The notes: generated by a model not told the origin, from the letters alone. Positions 18,917 through 29,072 are shown, numbered from the stretch's first letter. The stretch: 64,000 bases of DNA from a bacterium (GCA_009991595.1 JAACVK010000035.1:1-64000), one strand, 5' to 3'. Numbers and translations are program-made.

Positions 18917-20077
18917 ATGGATTTCAATCTCACCGAAGAACAAGCTGCTTATCAAGATGCCGCTCGCACCTTTGCGCGTGCAGAAATGGAACCTCACGCC
19001 GAAAAATGGGATCAAGAAAAGATCTTTCCAAAAGACGTCATCAGAAAGGCCGCAGAAATGGGCTTTTGCGGAGTTTATACTCGTGAAGACGTGGGTGGAA
19101 TGGGTCTTTCTAGATTAGACGCGGCCATCATTTTTGAAGAACTATCTTATGCCTGCACATCCACCACCGCCTACATCACTATTCACAATATGGTGAGCTG
19201 GATGATTGATGCCTTTGGACCTGAGCCCCTACGTAAAGAGTGGTGCTCAAGAATGGTCACAGGTGAAATGCTTGGGTCCTACTGTCTAACCGAAGCCAAT
19301 TCTGGATCGGACGCTGCTTCTCTTAAGACAAAAGCGGTTAAAGAAGGCGATCATTATGTTGTAAATGGCTCCAAGGCCTTTGTTTCCGGTGGCGGTGAAA
19401 CCGATGTTTTAGTTGTTATGCTCCGCACAGGCGACGACACTCCAAAAGGAATTTCCGCTCTAGTGATTCCGACTTCTTTAGAGGGAATCAGTTACGGTGA
19501 GAATGAAAAGAAGATGGGTTGGAACAGCCAACCAACTCGAATCATTAATTTTGATAACGTCAAAGTTCCTTGCAGCAACCTTTTAGGGGAAGAAGGCCAA
19601 GGATTTAAAATCGCAATGATGGGACTCGACGGAGGTCGCCTCAACATTGGAACTTGCTCGGTCGGAACAGCTCAATCCGCTCTGGATGCCGCTCAAAAGC
19701 ACATGTTGGAGCGCAAACAATTCGGAAAACCCCTTGCTGCGTTTCAAGCCTTGCAATTTAAAATTGCCGACATGCAAACCGAACTCATTGCTGCTCGCCA
19801 AATGATTCGTTTGGCTGCCTTCAAATACGATAACAAACTCCCTCAAGCCACTGCCTTTTGCGCAATGGCCAAGAGGTTTGCCACGGATCTAGGGTTTCAA
19901 ATTTGTAATGACGCTGTCCAGATATTTGGAGGCTATGGCTACACCAAAGAATACAAAGTAGAGCGTCACCTTAGAGACCTAAGAGTCCACCAGATTCTAG
20001 AAGGAACCAATGAAATCATGCGAGTCATTGTTTCACGCAAGGTGCTTGAAGAAGGCGCTACGGAACAATTTCGCTAA
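18917..20077 (+). CDS. isobutyryl-CoA dehydrogenase (acyl-CoA dehydrogenase family)
   Basis: FAD-dependent dehydrogenase of 386 residues, the standard short form. Blocks: YCLTEANSGSDAASLKTKA for flavin and substrate binding, DGGRLNIG, ERKQFGKPLAAFQALQF, and the catalytic base in ILEGTNEIMR. Its placement between mmsA and enoyl-CoA hydratase/hydroxyisobutyryl-CoA hydrolase/mmsB indicates isobutyryl-CoA to methacrylyl-CoA in valine breakdown. A broader branched- or short-chain acyl-CoA role is possible. AAAAGGAATTTAAGAAT precedes the ATG. Confidence 0.88.
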   Translation: MDFNLTEEQAAYQDAARTFARAEMEPHAEKWDQEKIFPKDVIRKAAEMGFCGVYTREDVGGMGLSRLDAAIIFEELSYACTSTTAYITIHNMVSWMIDAFGPEPLRKEWCSRMVTGEMLGSYCLTEANSGSDAASLKTKAVKEGDHYVVNGSKAFVSGGGETDVLVVMLRTGDDTPKGISALVIPTSLEGISYGENEKKMGWNSQPTRIINFDNVKVPCSNLLGEEGQGFKIAMMGLDGGRLNIGTCSVGTAQSALDAAQKHMLERKQFGKPLAAFQALQFKIADMQTELIAARQMIRLAAFKYDNKLPQATAFCAMAKRFATDLGFQICNDAVQIFGGYGYTKEYKVERHLRDLRVHQILEGTNEIMRVIVSRKVLEEGATEQFR

Positions 20078-20101
20078 ACCCATCTAAAAGGAGTCTATAA
20101 A

Positions 20102-20890
20102 ATGAGCCTAAGTGAAACTGATAAAATTAAAGTCGAAATTGAAGGTCATGTTGCAAAGCTGACTCTCAACAATCCCCCCGCCAACACATTTACTGAAGAA
20201 TCCTTGAGAGAGATTCCTCGTATTCTTAAAAAGCTCGACGCTGACAAAGAGATTTATGCCTTAGTTGTTACTGGAGAAGGCGAAAAGTTTTTCTCTGCTG
20301 GCGCTGACCTAAAACTTTTTGCTGATGGCGATAAAGCTCGTGCAAAATTGATGGCCGAAGTTTTTGGAGAAGCTTTTGAAGCCTTGTCGGCATGGCGCGG
20401 TGTTAGCATTGCCGCCATCAATGGCTACGCAATGGGCGGAGGTCTAGAGTGCGCATTGGCTTGTGACATCAGAATTGTTGAAGAGCAAGCTCAATTAGCA
20501 CTTCCTGAGGCCACAGTGGGCTTATTACCCTGCGCCGGTGGGACTCAAAATTTAACCTGGCTTGTAGGAGAAGGTTGGGCAAAACGAATGATTTTATGCG
20601 GAGAACGAGTAAAGGCTGATCAAGCCTTGAAAATTGGTCTAGTGGAAGAAGTCTGCCCTCAAGGAGAAGCACTTTCGAAAGCGCTTGAGCTTGCCCATAA
20701 AGTTGGAAAGCAAAGTCCTAGCTCAGTCACCGCGTGCAAAAAACTTATCCAAAATGCAAGATCCAACCCCCATGCTGCAGGTCTACCTTTAGAAAGAGAT
20801 CTTTTTGTAAAACTTTTCGACACCCAAGATCAGAAAGAAGGAGTCAACGCTTTTCTTGAAAAACGCAGCCCTTCTTGGAAAAACCAATGA
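20102..20890 (+). CDS. enoyl-CoA hydratase/isomerase family protein
   Basis: Crotonase-fold protein of 262 residues, expected to hydrate methacrylyl-CoA to 3-hydroxyisobutyryl-CoA. Oxyanion-hole blocks are visible: SAGADLKLF and NGYAMGGGLECALACD. The first catalytic Glu lies in LPEATVGLLPCAGGTQ. Compared with classical crotonase, the second Glu (in the SLAMEMVLTG region) is replaced: here it reads GWAKRMILCG, with Arg at that place. The exact reaction is therefore less certain than the context suggests. AAGGAG lies before the start, and the stop overlaps the next gene (ATGA). Confidence 0.85.
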   Translation: MSLSETDKIKVEIEGHVAKLTLNNPPANTFTEESLREIPRILKKLDADKEIYALVVTGEGEKFFSAGADLKLFADGDKARAKLMAEVFGEAFEALSAWRGVSIAAINGYAMGGGLECALACDIRIVEEQAQLALPEATVGLLPCAGGTQNLTWLVGEGWAKRMILCGERVKADQALKIGLVEEVCPQGEALSKALELAHKVGKQSPSSVTACKKLIQNARSNPHAAGLPLERDLFVKLFDTQDQKEGVNAFLEKRSPSWKNQ

Positions 20891-21987
20891 GCGTCGAGTT
20901 TAATTTATACAAGAGCTCCAACGGATCTGAAATTGGAGTTGCAACTTTAAACAATCCTAAAAACCTGAACTCTGTTAGCCTTGAAATGATTAAAAGTTTG
21001 AACTCCAAACTATTGGAATGGCAAGAAGACACCTCTATTGCAACCGTCATTATCGACGCCGAAGGCGAAAAAGCTTTTTGCGCTGGTGGAGACATTGTTC
21101 GGCTATATGAAGGAATCAAAGATAGAGATGGTTACCCTGAAATATTTTTCGAGAATGAGTATCGACTTGATTATCTAATTCATACATTCAAAAAGCCTGT
21201 CGTTATTTGGGGAGACGGAATCGTCATGGGCGGTGGCATGGGAATCATGCAAGGCGGAGATCTTCGAATTGCGACCGAAAGAACCATGATGGCGATGCCC
21301 GAAGTGACTATTGGACTTTATCCTGACGTTGGCGCCAGCTACTTCCTCAAGAACTGTCCTGGAAAGACTGGGTTTTACTTGGCTCTGACAGGAGCCCGAG
21401 TCAATGGAAGTGAAGCTGTTTGGTTAGACTTTGCAGATCACTTTATTAAAAGCAGCTTTAAAGCCGATTTTTACCAAGCCATGCAAAAGCTAAACTATGC
21501 CAATGACTTCGAAAAAGACAAAGGACTACTTGTTGAGCTCGCGCAAACTTTTTCAGAGCGGTCGTCTGACGCCCGCCTTGAGAACAACCTCAAGAGAGAA
21601 CAGGACTTCATAGACGAAATTGCCTCCTGCCTCAGTCCTCAAGAATTTGAAGCGAAATCCAAGTCTTTTGAAGCACTCAGCCCTTGGGCTGCAAGAGGAA
21701 TTAAAACCTTTTCAAAAGGCTCCCCCACATCTGTAGGAATTATTTTTGAACAGTTTCAAAGAGCAAAAAAACTTTCTCTAAAGGAAGCCTTTCAAATGGA
21801 ATGGATCATTTCCGTTCAATGTTGTCGGCACCCCGACTTTAAAGAAGGAGTGCGGGCACTCTTGATTGACAAAGATAATCAGGCAAAATGGACCCCCTCC
21901 TACATTGGCGATCTTCAAAGTGAGTGGATAGCAGGGCACTTTGTCCTACCCGAAGGTTTCGATTTAAACCCCTTAGAGGACTTGTAA
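20887..21987 (+). CDS. 3-hydroxyisobutyryl-CoA hydrolase
   Basis: Crotonase-superfamily thioesterase releasing 3-hydroxyisobutyrate from its CoA ester in valine degradation; 366 residues from the ATG at 20887, which overlaps the upstream stop as ATGA. A TTG four codons earlier is less likely. The hydrolase subfamily is shown by the length (about 100 longer than hydratases), GGGMGIMQGGDLRIATE, and MPEVTIGLYPDVGASYFL with the catalytic Glu and the Asp of the PDVG block. The LSPWAARGIKTFSKGSPTSV segment is also typical. Confidence 0.9.
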   Translation: MSVEFNLYKSSNGSEIGVATLNNPKNLNSVSLEMIKSLNSKLLEWQEDTSIATVIIDAEGEKAFCAGGDIVRLYEGIKDRDGYPEIFFENEYRLDYLIHTFKKPVVIWGDGIVMGGGMGIMQGGDLRIATERTMMAMPEVTIGLYPDVGASYFLKNCPGKTGFYLALTGARVNGSEAVWLDFADHFIKSSFKADFYQAMQKLNYANDFEKDKGLLVELAQTFSERSSDARLENNLKREQDFIDEIASCLSPQEFEAKSKSFEALSPWAARGIKTFSKGSPTSVGIIFEQFQRAKKLSLKEAFQMEWIISVQCCRHPDFKEGVRALLIDKDNQAKWTPSYIGDLQSEWIAGHFVLPEGFDLNPLEDL

Positions 21988-22003
21988 GTAAAGGAATGAA
22001 ACT

Positions 22004-22897
22004 ATGAAAAAAATTGCATTTTTAGGCGTGGGCAACATGGGAAATCCGATGGCCCAAAATCTTCACAAGGCAGGTTTTGATTTAACTGTGTTTGACGTGA
22101 GCACCAAAGCGCTCGAAGTTGCCACGGCCGCTGGACTTAAAGCAGCAAAGTCGGCCTCTGAAGCAACCAACGGTGTGGATGCCATCGTTTCTATGTTACC
22201 AGCCAGTCGCTTCGTTGAAGATCTGTATCTGTCTGAAGGTGGTTTACTAGACGTCACTCCAAAAAACACCTTACTAATCGATTGCTCTACCATCGCCCCC
22301 AAATCAGCCCAAAACGTTATCGAAAAGGCTTTGGCGAAAGGCTTTGAAATGATAGACGCTCCCGTTTCCGGTGGCACTGCTGGCGCGGCAGCTGGAACCT
22401 TGACCTTCATGGTTGGCGGAGAAGAAAGCACCCTTGAAAAGGCTCGCCCTCTTTTAGAAAAGATGGGGAAAAATATTTTTCATGCAGGAAAGGCAGGCGC
22501 TGGCCAAGTCGCCAAAGTTTGCAACAATATGTTGCTCGCTATTCACATGATTGGAAGTTGCGAGGCTTTAGAACTGGGCAGTCAAAACGGCATGGACCCT
22601 AAAGTTCTTTCGGAAATACTCATGCAAAGTAGCGGTAGAAATTGGTCACTCGAAGTCTACAACCCCTGGCCCGGTGTTCAAGAAAACGTTCCTTCTTCAA
22701 AAGAATATCAAGGCGGATTTGCCGTTGATTTGATGGCTAAAGACCTAGGCCTAGCGATGGAAGCCGGATTAGAAAAGAACGTCTCCACCCCCTTGGGTGC
22801 TACAGCTCGCAACCTCTACAGAATTCATTCTCAGAATGGAAATGGCCGACTCGATTTTTCTAGTGTCTTAAAGATGCTTCAAGAAAGTTCAAGATGA
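22004..22897 (+). CDS. mmsB: 3-hydroxyisobutyrate dehydrogenase
   Basis: NAD-dependent oxidation of 3-hydroxyisobutyrate to methylmalonate semialdehyde; 297 residues. Rossmann motif [15 protein letters not shown] at the N-terminus; substrate-site block [22 protein letters not shown]; catalytic Lys in [13 protein letters not shown]. It supplies the substrate of MmsA, encoded five genes upstream. GTAAAGGAATGAAACT gives a ribosome-binding site. The stop overlaps the next start by 4 bases. Confidence 0.93.
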   Translation: MKKIAFLGVGNMGNPMAQNLHKAGFDLTVFDVSTKALEVATAAGLKAAKSASEATNGVDAIVSMLPASRFVEDLYLSEGGLLDVTPKNTLLIDCSTIAPKSAQNVIEKALAKGFEMIDAPVSGGTAGAAAGTLTFMVGGEESTLEKARPLLEKMGKNIFHAGKAGAGQVAKVCNNMLLAIHMIGSCEALELGSQNGMDPKVLSEILMQSSGRNWSLEVYNPWPGVQENVPSSKEYQGGFAVDLMAKDLGLAMEAGLEKNVSTPLGATARNLYRIHSQNGNGRLDFSSVLKMLQESSR

Positions 22898-23214
22898 GCC
22901 GCCCTAAAGCACTCACGAGCAACGAAATTGTAGAACAAATTTCAAAACTCTCTTCGTGGGAATTGAAGGACACGAAACTTCATCGCGAATATGTTTTTAA
23001 AAACTTTATTGAGGCCTTTTCTTTTATGTCAGCCGCAGCCCTGAAGGCCGAAAAACTGGACCATCATCCAGAATGGTTCAACGTCTACAATAAGGTGCAA
23101 ATAGACCTTATCACGCACGATGTTGAAGACCGCGATTCGCCAGCCCTTAGCTGTCTAGATTTTGAACTTGCTCGCTTTATGGAAGAAAGATTCACAGAAG
23201 GAACGCAGCGTTAA
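22894..23214 (+). CDS. phhB: 4a-hydroxytetrahydrobiopterin dehydratase (PCD/DCoH family)
   Basis: Pterin-4a-carbinolamine dehydratase, 106 residues, regenerating the pterin cofactor of aromatic amino-acid hydroxylases. The active-site signature is present: [24 protein letters not shown], with the two adjacent His and the later His. It is coupled to mmsB by an ATGA overlap. No phenylalanine hydroxylase gene lies in the window, so the partner must be elsewhere or the protein has another role. Its presence in a branched-chain degradation operon suggests common control of amino-acid catabolism. Confidence 0.88.
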   Translation: MSRPKALTSNEIVEQISKLSSWELKDTKLHREYVFKNFIEAFSFMSAAALKAEKLDHHPEWFNVYNKVQIDLITHDVEDRDSPALSCLDFELARFMEERFTEGTQR

Positions 23215-23252
23215 GAATTAGAAAAATTAAGCACTTAACGCATGGCCCATAC

Positions 23253-23274
23253 TTAGACTAGCCCTATAGTCTAA
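23253..23274 (+). terminator. hairpin after the valine operon
   Basis: TTAGACTA and TAGTCTAA form a perfect 8-base stem with a 6-base loop, about 40 bases after the phhB stop, followed by TTCTATCTTC rather than a full T-run. It could be a weak terminator or an operator for the following exporter gene. Confidence 0.35.
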
Positions 23275-23309
23275 TTCTATCTTCGACGAACCGAAGAGTG
23301 TATTAGATC

Positions 23310-25826
23310 ATGGATGAATCAACAGAGAAAAAGTCAGCTAGCAACTCTTGGTCTTCACGCTACATGTCCTTTTTGCGTAGGAACCAAAAGCTTCTCCACG
23401 TCCTGCTAGTTCTTCTTTGTGGAGCCTCTATTTTTTTTGTTTCGAAACTCAATTTAAAAACTGATTTCGCTACCTTACTGCCAGATTCTCTAGACAGCGT
23501 AGTCAACGCAAAGAAACTCTCCAATCGCCTTGGTGGCAGCGGTTTGCTCATTGTTGGAATTGTTGGCCCAAACTACGAATCCAATAGAACCTTCGCAGAA
23601 GCACTCGCCCCGAAACTCGACTCTCTTGTTGGCAAAGAACTAAATTATTTCGAATATCGTTATGACGAAATTCGAAACTACCTTTTTCGCTACGGTCTTC
23701 ATTATCTTTCCGTCGCTCAACTCGAGGACTTCAAAACACGCTTATCTAAAGAGCTACTCAACAAGAAAGATGATGCGTTTTCATCGTTCTTAGGTTTTGA
23801 GGAGGAGGAAGAAGAAGACTCTTCGAAAGAGGACAGCTCCCTATCTCAAGAATGGATTGCTGAAGCTCTAGACCCTAGCCTAAAGAAATTCATTGATTAC
23901 CGCGACGCATATCTGAGTGCAGAAAATGGCCAAGTTTTGGTTTTCGCTCTACGCCCCAACGGCTCTAGTCTCGGGGTTAAAGAGGGCAAAAAGCTCATTG
24001 ATAAAGTTCAATCTTTCATCGATGAGCTAAAGCCTGAAGGCTTCCACCCAGACATGCAGGTGGCCTTTTCTGGTAACGTAAAGCAATCCCTCGAAGAATA
24101 TGAAACGATAAAAAAAGACATCTTAGGAACAGCCCTCTTATTAGTTGTTTTAGTCCTCAGTCTACTCATGCTTTTTTTCTGGTCATTCAGAGTTGTCTTT
24201 CTTTTAGTTGCCCATTTATTGATGGCGGTTCTAGTGACCTTTGCGATCACCCAGATCCATATCGGCTATCTCAACTCCCAAACCGCCTTTCTTGGTTCAC
24301 TCGTAGTAGGAACCGGAATCAACTACGGCATCATTCTTATATCTAGATTTCTTGAATTGTTCCGCCAGGGCATTTCGGCCTTAGAAGCCATTGAACAAGC
24401 CCTGAGCTCCACAACTGCTGCGACCATCATCGCCTCTAGCACGACCGCCATTAGTTTTATCAGCCTACTTTATAACGAGAACAAGGGATTAAGTCAGTTT
24501 GCCTTCATTGGCGGCACGGGTGTTGCCCTCTGCTGGATTATGGCTTTCACCTTCCTCCCTCTTTGGATACACAACATTTATTCAAGGTCCACCACTCTGC
24601 AAGAACGAAGACACCCCTTTTCGGTATTGGCCGCAAAATTAGGTGGCTTAATGGGAAGAGGAATCATTAAATACTCCTACATCGTCAGCGGTGTTTTCCT
24701 AATTCTCACCATAGGTGCCTTAGTCGGAGTTCGTAGTATTTACAAAAGCCCTATTGAGTATGATTTTGATAAAGTTCGAAATAAAAAATCGGTTTCTCAA
24801 GAAGTTTTAGATTTAAGAAAGCGCATCAACTCTGTTTTTAGCGTCAACCTTAATCCAGCCGTTATGATTGTAGACACACAGAAACAAGCCCGAGAGCTTT
24901 GCCCAGCTTTTTATGACTTAAAAAGCTCAATTCCCGAAGAAGACAACATCCTTGATTCCTGTCAAAGCCTATACAATTACTATCCCAAGACCTGGCCTCA
25001 GCAAGAAGCTAAGCTGCGCGCCTCTTTGTTAAAAGATATAAAAAGGATCAGTTCATCGGGTCTTATTAAATACTCTAAACACTCTGAGCTAGCCCGAGGT
25101 ATTTCGGAAAACCTCAGCATGAGTCCCCCAAAAACTTCTCAAATACCAGAGCAATTGGTTAGACGCTTTAAGGAACTCGATGGACGAGTGGGCCTCTTCG
25201 CATACATCAATCCAGATAGCTCCAAACCCATCAACGATGGGCGAAATCTATTAAAATTCACAAAGAGCATGACTGACATGCCTTTAAAAGATTCCGGCAC
25301 CACGGTTACAGCTGCAGGCAACTCTTTTATCTTTGCAGACCTACTGGCTGGAATTCAACGTGACGGACCAAGAGTCGCTCTCATTGCGTTTGTAGGTGTT
25401 TTACTTGTGACCTTTCTTTTATGCGGCGGCCTATCAAACAGTCTCTTTATAGGAGCTTGCTTGTGCTCAGGCGTCCTCTGGATGCTTGGCTTACAAGGAG
25501 CCTTTGGAATGAAGTATAATTTCTTTAACTTCATAGCCTTGCCTTTAACTTTCGGATTGGGAGTGGATTATCCCATAAACGTTTTTGTCCGCTGTAAGCA
25601 AGAGGGCTTTAAAAACATCAGCAAAGTCATTCGTGGTTCGGGAAGCGCCGTTATCCTATGCTCACTCACGACCATCATTGGATACTACACGCTCCTAGGA
25701 GCCGCCAGCCAGGCCCTCGCGAGTTTTGCCCAACTAGCACTCTTTGGCGAGATAAGTTGCCTTGTCGTCGCCGTTGTTGGTGTTCCATGGGCGCTCAAAG
25801 TATTTCGCGGTCACTTTAAAGACTAA
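23310..25826 (+). CDS. RND-superfamily (MMPL-type) exporter
   Basis: 838-residue inner-membrane transporter with two MMPL/SSD-type halves. One helix near 24-42 leads into a periplasmic domain (about 50-260) that contains an acidic low-complexity stretch (EEEEEEDSSKEDSS near 167-180). A helix bundle lies around 270-420, a second periplasmic domain spans about 475-670, and a final bundle about 675-835. Typical features are LNSQTAFLGSLVVGTGINYGIILISR and TFGLGVDYPINVFVR, with the proton-relay Asp in the second half only. Relatives move lipids or hopanoids (HpnN, MmpL), so export of a lipid is likely but unproven. It converges with the lysozyme-like gene with a 4-base overlap. Confidence 0.82.
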   Translation: MDESTEKKSASNSWSSRYMSFLRRNQKLLHVLLVLLCGASIFFVSKLNLKTDFATLLPDSLDSVVNAKKLSNRLGGSGLLIVGIVGPNYESNRTFAEALAPKLDSLVGKELNYFEYRYDEIRNYLFRYGLHYLSVAQLEDFKTRLSKELLNKKDDAFSSFLGFEEEEEEDSSKEDSSLSQEWIAEALDPSLKKFIDYRDAYLSAENGQVLVFALRPNGSSLGVKEGKKLIDKVQSFIDELKPEGFHPDMQVAFSGNVKQSLEEYETIKKDILGTALLLVVLVLSLLMLFFWSFRVVFLLVAHLLMAVLVTFAITQIHIGYLNSQTAFLGSLVVGTGINYGIILISRFLELFRQGISALEAIEQALSSTTAATIIASSTTAISFISLLYNENKGLSQFAFIGGTGVALCWIMAFTFLPLWIHNIYSRSTTLQERRHPFSVLAAKLGGLMGRGIIKYSYIVSGVFLILTIGALVGVRSIYKSPIEYDFDKVRNKKSVSQEVLDLRKRINSVFSVNLNPAVMIVDTQKQARELCPAFYDLKSSIPEEDNILDSCQSLYNYYPKTWPQQEAKLRASLLKDIKRISSSGLIKYSKHSELARGISENLSMSPPKTSQIPEQLVRRFKELDGRVGLFAYINPDSSKPINDGRNLLKFTKSMTDMPLKDSGTTVTAAGNSFIFADLLAGIQRDGPRVALIAFVGVLLVTFLLCGGLSNSLFIGACLCSGVLWMLGLQGAFGMKYNFFNFIALPLTFGLGVDYPINVFVRCKQEGFKNISKVIRGSGSAVILCSLTTIIGYYTLLGAASQALASFAQLALFGEISCLVVAVVGVPWALKVFRGHFKD

Positions 25827-26449
25827 AGGGACTTACAATAGTTCTTGGTCCAAGATTTAATCTGACTCACCTTGGAAGTAGTCCGAAGCACAGACCAATA
25901 ACGTGCCGCACCTCTCCAAGAACCAGAAACCTTGCCTGCGATTCGTCCATCCCTATTCACCCAACGGTCAACAATTCGAACCCCACAGCTTAGGTTTTTA
26001 AAGGGATCGTGCAACTGCTGTTCACTCTGAAACCCACAACCGTAGGCATTTCCACTCTCAATGGATATCTGCAACAATCCACGGCTCACCACAAATCTGC
26101 CACGACTATCTTTAAAGTTCTCTCTATAAGAAGTGTTAGGATTGTGACCACTCTCAAGCTCTGACATTGCCGAAATCAGGTAAGTGTAGAACTTTCTCAC
26201 CTTCAAATCACTCAACGACGAAAACTCTGGACAGAATTCTCGAACGTCACCAGGAATACCATTCTCTAAGCCACCTGCTAAACGACGGAGTTCATCTTGG
26301 GTATGCCGAGTCCAACTCGTTCCTTCACTACGTCGGCCCTCCCAACGAGCTCCAACACCCTCGGGACTGGGCGAAGGAGAACTCCCACCCATGGCGAAAC
26401 TTAAACCCGACAGCAAAGATATGTTCAGTAAAAGTAATTTCTTTGTCAT
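25823..26449 (-). CDS. secreted lysozyme-like/lytic transglycosylase protein
   Basis: 208 residues with a signal peptide (MTKKLLLLNISLLSGLSFA, cleavage before MGG). The SLT-fold hallmarks are a catalytic Glu in AMSELESGHNP (E99) and the later VSRGLLQISIESGNAYGCG (GLLQIS at 124-129). A second conserved part, LHDPFKNLSCGVRIVDRWV, ends with an ARYWSVLR segment, as in transglycosylases. Expected action: peptidoglycan cleavage in the periplasm or after secretion. The basic tail suits binding to cell wall. It may act on own wall turnover or on prey wall; this cannot be decided. Confidence 0.78.
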   Translation of the reverse strand: MTKKLLLLNISLLSGLSFAMGGSSPSPSPEGVGARWEGRRSEGTSWTRHTQDELRRLAGGLENGIPGDVREFCPEFSSLSDLKVRKFYTYLISAMSELESGHNPNTSYRENFKDSRGRFVVSRGLLQISIESGNAYGCGFQSEQQLHDPFKNLSCGVRIVDRWVNRDGRIAGKVSGSWRGAARYWSVLRTTSKVSQIKSWTKNYCKSL

Positions 26450-26536
26450 ACATAGTGTTCGGATTTTGACGGTCCAAACATTAGAAATTTAAGACAATTT
26501 ATGAGACAAAGACCTCTATCGGGCGGACTCCAAAGA

Positions 26537-26579
26537 ACAAAAGTAACTCTTGTCTTTTCAGAGCGAGAGCTACTTTTGT
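26537..26579 (-). terminator. intrinsic terminator of the chemoreceptor gene
   Basis: ACAAAAGTAACTCT (26537-26550) pairs with AGAGCTACTTTTGT (26566-26579) with a single mismatch, a 15-base loop and T-rich ends. It lies just after the chemoreceptor stop and before the lysozyme-like gene on the same strand. Confidence 0.6.
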
Positions 26580-26606
26580 TATCTAACTTTTTATATAACG
26601 AATCCG

Positions 26607-29021
26607 TTACAAATCTTCAAAACGATCATCGTCCGAAGACGGAACGACCTGATCGTCTAATCCAACCACTTTTGCGGTAAAAGAAGACTTGTTAGCTGAG
26701 GACACACCTTCAACCTTACTATCAGATTTTGCATTCTTGGAACTAGACTTCGTTGAAGGCAATTCCTTACGATGTTTGGACAACTGGTGAAGGTTTCCGT
26801 ATTCCGGCTCAGCTTCGACCTTATAACCCTGTATATTTCTCTTTCCTTCAACAACGGCAACAACCGCCTTAACGACTTCATTAAGACTTTCAACTTCTTT
26901 ACTTAAGTCCTGAGACATAACGGAGGCATCTTGCGCAATGACAGTGTTCTGCTGAGTCACCTGATCCAATTGCCCCATAGCCGTGTTTACCTCACGAACT
27001 CCGGAGGATTGCTCTGCAGACGCAGTCGCAATTTCTTGAACTTTGTCGTTCACCAAAGCCACCTGACTCAATATTTGATCAAGAGCCATCCCGCATTCTT
27101 TGGCGACCTTTTCTCCAGATTCAATACTCTTTTTGCTATCAGAAGACAAAACGTCTAACTTCGTCTTCGTTTCAGACATAATCTTTTGCACATGATTAGT
27201 GCTCGATTCCAGCATCGAAGAAATCTCGTCAGCAGCCTTTCCAGACATCGATGCCAAGTTACCGACTTCCTCTGCAACGACCGCAAAACCCTTTCCGTGC
27301 TCTCCGGCTCGTGCTGCTTCCACAGAAGCGTTAAAGGAAAGAAGTTTGGTCTGAAAAACAATGTCATTAATGACCTTCGTTTTATCTGCGATTTGATTAA
27401 TGATGGTCACAATCTCTTCCATCTTCTTGTTGTTCTCGTTTAAATGATGGTTAACTTCATCCTGCTTGCTAGAAATTTGACCGATACTGGCAATCATCTC
27501 TCCAACTTTCTTTTTCCCATCACGAGCGGCCTCATCACTAGATTTAGAGATGGAAGCAGCATTACTGGCGCTATCGGAGTTTCGTTCAACCATGGCCGAA
27601 ATCTCGTCAATGGAAGCAGCCGTCTCTTGAAGACTACTCGCCTGCTCATTCCCGGCTTCTGAAAGCTTAACACTCTCACCCTGCAAACTATGAGCCATTG
27701 TAGCTAAAGCTTTTGCCCCTGATGCGAGCTTTTTGCTCACTTCAGAAATCTCGCCACCTAAACTTCTTGCAAAGAAAAATCCATACAAGAAAGTCGCCAA
27801 GGCAGATAAGCCCACTATAATAAACATAGCCATATCTAATGAAGCTATATGACGAAATGTCTCTTCTTCAGACTCTTCAACTATCAAGGCCCATCGATGC
27901 CCTAAAACTTCTAGAGGCTGATAGGACGCAAAGACTTCAGTTCCAAGATAGTTATGGCCATTGACAAAGCCGCTCTTTCCTTCAAGAGCCGCAGCAATCA
28001 TAGGACTCGTCACCTTTCCTTCGGCGCCTGCCCTGAAGGAAGAAACAACGGAGAATTTCTCTTTAGCGTTGAGACTATCCGAACGCATCCACCCATCACT
28101 ACCCACCAAATAGCTCTCACCACTCTCACCCAAGCCAACACGGTCTCCCATAATTGCATTCAAGCGATCAATGGGCATCTGGAATATAGCCACGCCGATT
28201 TTTTTGTTTCCATCCCAAACAGGAGAAGCAATAAAAGATGCCGGGGCCTCATAAGAAGGCGTGTATTGTTTGAAATCTACTAAAACAACTTCATTTTTGT
28301 TGTCTATGTTCTTTGCTTTCTTGAAGGCTTCGGCGAAGTTTGTGTCTGCATAACTGCCGCTAAGAAGGCTTGTGGCATAGTCGAGCTCTTTAAACACAGA
28401 GTAGATGATATTTCCCGTTTCAATATCAACTAAGAAAACGTCATAGTAGCCAAACTTTTTCAAGAACTCTTGAATGGATGGATGATACTTTTCATGATTC
28501 GCAGAATAATTGGACTTGTCATCGGCTCTATTCAACAAATCCTTCGAACCTAAAGCATTTTCATTATTGGAAATATAGTAATACTGAAGAGCCACTTCCG
28601 CATCACTAAGACCCTTAACCAAGGAAATCACATCAATGTCTGAACCATTTTGACTTTTGTATTCTTTGCCAAACTCATTCCTGTAATAACCAAGAACACT
28701 TTGGCGCATTTGCGCTAGGTCGGATTTCTTAAGATCGTTTTCTTCAATAACATTCTTAAAGTCTTCACGAAACGCTTTTGTCGCATCCACAACGCTAACT
28801 TCGTGACTAAAAATTAAAATTTGATCTTCGATTCCCTTAAAATAACGGAGGATTTGACCGGATCGAAGACGGGTTTGAGCCTCAAAGTTTTGAGAGACCG
28901 ATTCCTTCAAACTATCCGCTGCATGTTGACGAGCGTATATAGCCACAGCAAGCATCGGTATTAATCCCGCCAACAAAAATGAAGTCAAGATACGTGTTCT
29001 AAGTGCGAAGTTTTTCATCAA
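26607..29021 (-). CDS. methyl-accepting chemotaxis protein with dCache-like sensor
   Basis: 804-residue transmembrane receptor. TM1 is at about 10-27. A large periplasmic region (about 30-390) has Cache features, among them [19 protein letters not shown] and [22 protein letters not shown]2 is at about 393-415. The cytoplasmic signalling hairpin tip is near 570-600 ([23 protein letters not shown]). No clear HAMP domain separates TM2 from the coiled coil. The C-terminus is a low-complexity Ser/Lys tail without the NWETF-type CheR tether. The ligand is probably a small molecule such as an amino acid. No che genes are nearby. Confidence 0.92.
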   Translation of the reverse strand: MMKNFALRTRILTSFLLAGLIPMLAVAIYARQHAADSLKESVSQNFEAQTRLRSGQILRYFKGIEDQILIFSHEVSVVDATKAFREDFKNVIEENDLKKSDLAQMRQSVLGYYRNEFGKEYKSQNGSDIDVISLVKGLSDAEVALQYYYISNNENALGSKDLLNRADDKSNYSANHEKYHPSIQEFLKKFGYYDVFLVDIETGNIIYSVFKELDYATSLLSGSYADTNFAEAFKKAKNIDNKNEVVLVDFKQYTPSYEAPASFIASPVWDGNKKIGVAIFQMPIDRLNAIMGDRVGLGESGESYLVGSDGWMRSDSLNAKEKFSVVSSFRAGAEGKVTSPMIAAALEGKSGFVNGHNYLGTEVFASYQPLEVLGHRWALIVEESEEETFRHIASLDMAMFIIVGLSALATFLYGFFFARSLGGEISEVSKKLASGAKALATMAHSLQGESVKLSEAGNEQASSLQETAASIDEISAMVERNSDSASNAASISKSSDEAARDGKKKVGEMIASIGQISSKQDEVNHHLNENNKKMEEIVTIINQIADKTKVINDIVFQTKLLSFNASVEAARAGEHGKGFAVVAEEVGNLASMSGKAADEISSMLESSTNHVQKIMSETKTKLDVLSSDSKKSIESGEKVAKECGMALDQILSQVALVNDKVQEIATASAEQSSGVREVNTAMGQLDQVTQQNTVIAQDASVMSQDLSKEVESLNEVVKAVVAVVEGKRNIQGYKVEAEPEYGNLHQLSKHRKELPSTKSSSKNAKSDSKVEGVSSANKSSFTAKVVGLDDQVVPSSDDDRFEDL

Positions 29022-29045
29022 TCACAAATCTCCCAATCCCTACTG

Positions 29046-29072
29046 TTATCGGATGGTTGCGTGACAAAATTG
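29046..29072 (-). promoter_or_regulatory. possible sigma-28 (flagellar) promoter of the chemoreceptor
   Basis: On the minus strand, CAATTTTG, 11 bases, then TCCGATAA lies about 25 bases before the start. The second box matches the flagellar sigma-28 box GCCGATAA at 7 of 8 positions; the first box matches TAAAGTTT only partly. The spacing of 11 fits the consensus. Confidence 0.42.
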
